Shown here in pieces: positions 58,801 through 64,000 of a stretch of DNA of 64,000 nucleotides. Location of the stretch: NCBI GenBank assembly GCA_001986395.2, contig MQVO02000001.1, forward strand, positions 682,001 to 746,000, read 5' to 3'. This DNA is from Irpex lacteus. Lineage: Eukaryota > Basidiomycota > Agaricomycetes > Polyporales > Irpicaceae. The stretch's first letter is position 1. Each line of letters starts with the position of its first letter. The translations under genes were made by a program, and so were the position numbers. Below the pieces are notes generated by a model. It saw only the letters and a list, made by a program, of their open reading frames with translations, was not told the DNA's origin and made no database searches.

Positions 58801-60324
58801 GTAGCTACTGTAGAGTTCATGGAGCGCGACAGCGTTCCCGCTGCTCTGACGAAAGACAAGAAGCGAATACATGACCAGGAAATTTCAGTTCACCTGGCTT
58901 GGCAGTCGACGCTTTATGTCACCAACTTCCCTGAAAGTGCGGACGATGCGTTTATTCGAACGTTGTTCGGGAAGGTTGGTGCCTGCTCACAGACCTAGTC
59001 TCGATACGCAACTGACGAACGCGTTGTTTGTAGTACGGTGTGCTCTTCGACGTCCGATGGCCGAGCAAGAAGTTCAAAAATTCAAGGCGGTTCTGCTATG
59101 TGCAATTCACATCACCGGTGTGTTCGAGCTTCACCAGTGTAAGTGCATACTGAGTACTGACGTCCGGCTTAGAATGATGCCAAAGCCGCTCTCGAACTAC
59201 ACAACACCGAAATTGAACCTGGGTTCAATTTGAGCGTGTTGGTCTCTAACCCTGAACGGAAGAAAGACAGGACTGACAGCGACGCCAATGACCGTGAGAT
59301 CTACGTCGCTGGTTTGGCGAGGTCTGTCACGAAGGGAGACCTCGAGAAGCTGTTTGCAACTGTACGTACACGTTGTTCCTTTCTTTCCTCCGTCCCTTTC
59401 CCCTCTGGTTTTTCCACTGAACGACTGAACACTAAATATGTCCCTTGTAGTATGGTACCGTGAAAGAAGTGCGCATGGTGTTGGACGATAAAGGCCAGAG
59501 CAAGGGCTTCGCGTTCGTTGAATATACACAGGAGGTGCGTTGTCCCTTCAGTGGGCCGTCACGTTGAAACTAAATTGGTCATGGGTAACGATGAACAGAA
59601 GGACGCACTGGCAGCGTTGTCAGCGAATAACCACGAACTCAAGAAGCGCAGGATAGCAGTCACGTTGGCGGATACACGCGTGAAAGCCGCAAAGAACCAG
59701 TGAGTATCTTTTATTACGCGGTTCATTTTACGTGGTTTGAAAGAACTCCCCGTTCTGCAGTCCTACTGGCAAGCGATCCGCTGAAGTCAGAAGTCGTTCC
59801 GTTCGTGTCCGCGGGCTGCCTTCAGGTACACAAGAGGGACTCTTGCAGCAAGTTCTCAGCAAACATGTACAAGTGAAACGAGTAGAGGTGTTCCAGGATA
59901 CGAACGAAGCTATTGCAGAACTGGAAAATCCTGCTGTGCGTTTTTATGCTTCCAATGCTCTCGCTTTTGTTGACCGTCATGACAGGAGGCCGGTAAACTG
60001 CTGCTTCTAGCTGAGCCTATAATGTTCAACGAAAAGACGCTCCAGCTATCTGAAGAGAGCTTGGAAAAGGCGCCACCAGCTCCTCGCGCTGGAACATCTG
60101 GATCTGGCTCATCTGCAAGTACAAGTACGCCTGGAGGTTTGTTCATTCCTCGCACAGCAGTATCTCGCCCGCGAGCCGGCTTGGGCAGTAAGAAGACGCG
60201 GACAACAACAACCGTGTCCGCTACGTCCGCAGTGAGTGGTGGATCTGGTGCTGCTTCAGGCAGTGCCACGGCTGGTTCTGCGAAGGGCCAGGATGACTTC
60301 AGAAAGATGTTGGGCGGTGCTTGA
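55894..60324 (+). CDS. PRP24: U6 snRNP recycling factor, Prp24/SART3 type
   Basis: A nuclear RNA-binding protein that re-anneals U4 and U6 snRNA after splicing. ATG at 55894 (MDEVAALEALANNLALI). The first two thirds are HAT helical repeats (about 56.0-58.2 kb), for example YSLEGYAYYLDFEKKSKKPD, AGEVWARYIRFL, EEAVNMW and YDEARKVFRDVANKNLDW. A charged linker with nuclear signals follows (SESHSKRKAEEE and KKARF near 58.4 kb). Four RRMs come next: CTVFVADLPSTTSEDDLKAL, LYVTNFPESADDAF, REIYVAGLARSVTKGDLEKL with KGFAFVEYTQ, and a degenerate one (VRVRGLPSGTQEGLLQQVL). A Ser/Gly tail precedes the C-terminal peptide QDDFRKMLGGA, the Lsm-binding motif of the family. Around 1,100 residues in more than twenty exons. 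The HAT repeats point to the SART3-like form, which short yeast Prp24 lacks. Confidence 0.92.
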
Positions 60325-60506
60325 TTTTGATTCCCGTTCCTGCGCGTGAACAACGCGATCGCGAGGCTTATCTATCACGTGATGGGAATGTTTCCGTGGG
60401 GCAGGGGTTGGCGCTCGCCGTAGTACGGCGGCCACTGTTCTCTCTTTTCGACTCTATCCATCCAGTTCGTCAATTTCGACGGCCGTGTCCAATTTTATGT
60501 CATAAA

Positions 60507-63024
60507 ATGGACCCTACTGTCTGTACCGAAAGCACTACACTGCGGTTTGAATGGACTCTGCGCGGACTGGCCGAGCTGTTCGAAAACAGGTGAGCGCCAC
60601 CGCAATGCAGCAGCGTGAACGTGTGGCTGGAGCGTGCATATAGTAAGGGAGAGACGAAGTCGAAGGTCACCAAGTCTTCACGCTTCGGAGGCGGTAGATG
60701 GCAGGTAAATCAATGTCATTCTGTTGTCCTCTGTATAAAGATCAGGTAATAATTGAATAGGTTCTGTTCTACGCTAATTCAGGGACAGTCAACTCCGAAG
60801 GTGTGGGGTATGTTAGCCTGTATCTGTCATGCGAGGTACGGGTCATTCCACAATCAATTGAGTATCTTGATAAATACCACCACCCTATAGCCCACTGCTG
60901 CCGAAAAGGAGAATGCTGTCGACGGAAAGTAAGTTAAATGCATACATGTTAAGGTGCTTCGGATGCTGATACTGTCCGTTCTCAGGTGGGTGAGGGAAGG
61001 AGTGTACAAGTTCGGGCTCGAATTACGCAAGTAAGAAAGCTACTATTGCTATATCTCTCCGTAGTCTGAACTCGATTCCAGCTTGCAAAAGACGATGCTC
61101 TTCAACGCAAAAGAGGCCACTGATCATTCGTTCTCATACAATGTTCGTTGCAGGGACTTGATAACGTAATGACCGACATTACTCACTATCTTTCTGCAGA
61201 CTGTGAACTGGGGATGGTAAGAATCTCCGCATATATCTAGAGTATATGCTAACTTCAGTTAACAGGGCTCAGTTTGCGAGACGAGACGCAGTCTACTACC
61301 AATCTAGCTCTGTCAGACAGCAAGACGCTATTGTCATCATATGTACCATTACCTCCTCGCCTGCTCCCCCCGCTCCGCCTCCTACTATCCAACGCCAACT
61401 GGTCCCAAAGGGTCTGCTGGAGTCCATGGGGGATCTATTGGACGAGTAAGTCCATGATAGTAAATCTGAAGTAGAATCTGTCGTTGAATGTACTGTACCC
61501 AGCCCTAACTACTCTGATGTTGAGTTCATAATCCCACGAAGGCATGGGAAAAGCGGAACGAGGAAGATCTATGCTGCACGGAAACTACTGAAGAGAGTGG
61601 AATATTTTGACACCAGTAGGGTACTCACGCATATATTCACTCGTCCATGCTCACTGGCGTTTCGTTAACAGTGTTTCGTTCTGGGTTTGTGGAAGGCGTA
61701 GAGACAGATACGCTTTCCACTGACCAAGAAGATACTTCGCCCGATGATGCCAACGGCTCCGTCACAACGAGCTGGAAGGATGGCAACGAGAGCGTTGTTT
61801 ACTCCCCTAGATTTGAAGACTCTGATGACGAAGATGATAATGACGAAAGTGTACCAGACCCCCAGATTGAGCTGCAGCTTCCGGAGACATTCAAACGCCC
61901 GCGCTCGAGTAGACCGTCCTCAAGGGCATCCACAGATCAAGGCGCGGCGAATGACGAGGATGAATCCGATGGTAGGAACGTGAAGGCTAAACTATCTCAT
62001 CCTTCAAGCCCACGAGAGCCCGAGGAGGCCAATAGCATCGAGGAAGAACTCGTGGCTCAGAGCATAGAGCCCGTGATCCCCGGGCCCAAGAAAGTGAAGG
62101 TGGTAGTCAAGGATGTCGCATATTCAACTTATCGCGCAGTGCTCAACTATGTAAGGCTTTCACTATACGACGTTCGTCAGAAAGCTGATGGTTCCTGTCT
62201 CCAAGCTCTATACCGACACCGTAGTCTTCGCCCCTTTAGCGTCGACTTTTCATATCCATCGCTTGCAAGCCGAGGAGTCTGAGACTAGTACACCGGCATA
62301 TGCAAAACTACGCGGACATCTCGGGAGTAGCCTGTCTCTGTCGACACCAGCTGCAACCGCCAGTGAGGGACAGACGTATCCCTTGACAGGACCAAAGGCC
62401 TTTCTATCATTGGACGCAAGTTCCTCAGCTATTCGTTTCCCTTCGCGGAAAGCGTGGATAGCTGAATGGGAAAGGAACAACCCCGGTCGACCTCGTCCAT
62501 GTTCTGCAAAAGCGGTATATCGTTTAGCGGATAGTGAGGTTGACTCTTCTGCATACTAGCGTGTTACACTGACTCATCATACTAGAGCTCGATCTTCAAG
62601 AGCTGAAAGAGCGAGCATTTCACCATATTGTGAAGTCCCTTACCGTGGATAACATCGCATATGAGGTCTTTTCAGACTTTTCTGCTGCATTCGAGGATGT
62701 ACGCAAGGTACGACCGACATATCCACAATGATAACGCCAGCTCATACTAATAATCACGAAATAGATCGAAGTAACATTCTTCCTCCATCACTGGAGCGAG
62801 ATCAGAGGGTCCGAAGCGATGCGGAACGTATGGCAGCAGATAAGACTCGGTCGACACCCCGGCTTTGAAGAAGGCAAGTACAAGTGACAGGGTTCTTGTA
62901 CAACAATGCAATAACTGACCATGGCCGATCTTCAATAGTGTGGCCACTGATAGCCTTGAATCTCGAAGTCAAGCCGAATTCACCGAGTTCGAAAGATAGA
63001 GCGGAGGTAGAGGTTGCCAGGTAA
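60507..63024 (+). CDS. MATH-BTB domain protein
   Basis: BTB proteins of this kind are substrate adaptors for Cullin-3 ubiquitin ligases. ATG at 60507 (MDPTVCTESTTLRFEWTLRG). An N-terminal MATH-like domain is split over many tiny exons (SSRFGGGRWQVLFYANSG, VREGVYKFGLELRN, FNAKEATDHSFSYNTVNWGW, RDAVYYQSSSVRQQDAIVII). A BTB domain begins near 61.5 kb: PNYSDVEFIIPR, KIYAARKLLKRVEYFDTMF. A long acidic disordered insertion (about 61700-62100: EDSDDEDDNDESVPD) interrupts the BTB. The fold resumes with YSTYRAVLNYIYTDTVVFAP and ends in helical LDLQELKERAFHHIVKSLT. The last exon join appears to use a GC donor at 62874, giving HPGFEEVWPLIALNLEVKP and a stop at 63022-63024. A GT donor four bases on would give a different short tail ending at 62999. 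Confidence 0.82.
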
Positions 63025-63635
63025 CATGGAGTCGAGCGAGAGTCGGTGGATTGCTCATTGGCTGTGTGGCCTGCACTGGCATGCTATTGGGGATGAAGTA
63101 GGTAGTGGACTGTACGTCATCTGTATGTATGATTATACTTGGAGATGAGTAACAGTGAATAGCCTGCATGCGAGGGACAGACATACTTATCCCGTGAACT
63201 TGAAGGTGAATAGCACATTTGGACTAAAACGAGCCATCACTGTCTGGTACTAGCATTAGTCAGCCCACGTTGTGAGTTTACGTCAAGTGTGGATTTATTC
63301 CTGTGCATTATCGTCCGTGAATGCAAGCAAGTACGAAACTTAGAGTGTTGCCAGCGGTGGCGGGGCCCTCCGAGAAACTCCCCCGTCGAAGATGTCCCAC
63401 GCCACAAAGTCCTAGTACCACAAATACATGTAAATAAGAGCCGCAATCCGCCTAATTATGTTTGAAGTTGCCCATCCTCACAACGGTCTAGCTCTGACAT
63501 CTATTCCGAGGTACGAGGCTGGAAGTTTATGCCTAGCTCTGACATTACTATTTCATATACAATCTCTCCAACATTGCATCCAACTTCATACTCGTACGAT
63601 AAGTTCTCGTTTCATCGACAGTCAACTTGAACTCT
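63025..63635. other. convergent intergenic, no gene seen
   Basis: Terminator region of the MATH-BTB gene (plus) and the SnoaL-like gene (minus). Short frames only. Confidence 0.6.
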
Positions 63636-64000
63636 CAAGCGAATTCAACCTTGTCGTTATCTGGCCTCACCCATCCAAGCTGCTTCCACACTAAAATGCA
63701 CGCTCAGTACTCTCAAGAATGATGAAACCAGACAACTGCATTCAAACTCACTTTGCATCTTGTCCCAGTCCTTCCACCAATGCTTGATCTTGCCAGTTTC
63801 CTCGTCGACTATGAAGTTCCCCGCCGCGGTCCACTGGGCCCTTCGCCCCGTAGGTTCAATGCCATTGTGTGGCCCTCCGTTGTGGGAACCTGTGGCTGTG
63901 TATCGAAGCGACACAAAGTTCTCTGACGCATTGAACGATCACGTAAGGCGATATAGTTCTCCCTGGACAGAGATATGAATAGAACGTACCCTTCGCCACC
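63636..64000 (-). CDS. SnoaL/NTF2-like protein, 5' part beyond the window
   Basis: Two complete or near-complete exons are visible. The inner exon reads NFVSLRYTATGSHNGGPHNG, then IEPTGRRAQWTAAGNFIVDE, ETGKIKHWWKDWDKMQ. This is the SnoaL-like pattern of a WTATGTH...GI.PTG strand pair followed by a helix-facing DGKI.xxW.xWD. A GTGAGT donor and a TTTTAG acceptor (about 63691) join a last exon giving MWKQLGWVRPDNDKVEFA and a TGA at 63636-63638. Upstream, an acceptor near 63936 and a GTACGT donor near the right edge show that another exon starts outside the window. SnoaL-like proteins are small cone-shaped beta/alpha folds found in polyketide cyclases and in many hydrolases; the ligand is unknown. 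Confidence 0.8.

Overview
The window is eukaryotic and almost certainly from a filamentous basidiomycete, probably an Agaricomycete. Genes are packed on both strands and most are cut by many short introns (about 45-75 nt) with GTAAGT/GTGAGT-type donors and AG acceptors. Several families are typical of that group: LRR-less F-box proteins, a MATH-BTB protein, Mid2-like one-pass membrane proteins and a KRE6/SKN1 glucan-synthesis protein. No operon, rRNA, CRISPR or phage feature is visible, and I found no tRNA gene I would defend. Coordinates give the first and last coding base; introns lie inside them.

Layout. 0-5 kb: a secreted/membrane protein cut by the left edge, the branched-chain 2-oxoacid dehydrogenase E1-alpha subunit, and, divergent from it across about 230 bp, the mRNA-capping RNA triphosphatase. 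5-14 kb: an FAD-dependent fumarate-reductase-like oxidoreductase, a ZIP9/ATX2-type metal transporter, a phytanoyl-CoA-dioxygenase-like enzyme, two small unknown proteins and a mitochondrial K+/H+-exchange-related protein. 14-22.4 kb: a gene-poor tract with two related F-box genes, then a short-chain dehydrogenase. 22.8-42.8 kb: SMC6, a small inverted-repeat element, a one-pass membrane protein, a Ulp2/SENP6-7-type SUMO protease, a KRE6/SKN1 glucanase-like protein, dihydrofolate synthase (FOL3) and the SUMO E1 subunit AOS1. 43-53.8 kb: a Zn2Cys6 transcription factor, an intron-free mitochondrial PPR-like protein and a GRASP Golgi protein. 55.9-64 kb: a Prp24/SART3 U6-snRNP recycling factor, a MATH-BTB protein and a SnoaL-like protein cut by the right edge.

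Most genes are core housekeeping and are not an obvious pathway cluster. The one functional theme is SUMO and genome maintenance: SMC6, the Ulp2-like protease and AOS1 lie within 20 kb. The most informative observations are a 12-nt microexon inside the SMC6 Walker A motif, a Tc1/mariner-style miniature element with perfect 25-bp terminal repeats and TA flanks, a decayed inverted partial copy of the MATH-BTB gene about 8 kb from the intact one, and a probable GC-AG intron in that intact gene which the decayed copy helps to interpret. I did not find a convincing new multi-gene system.
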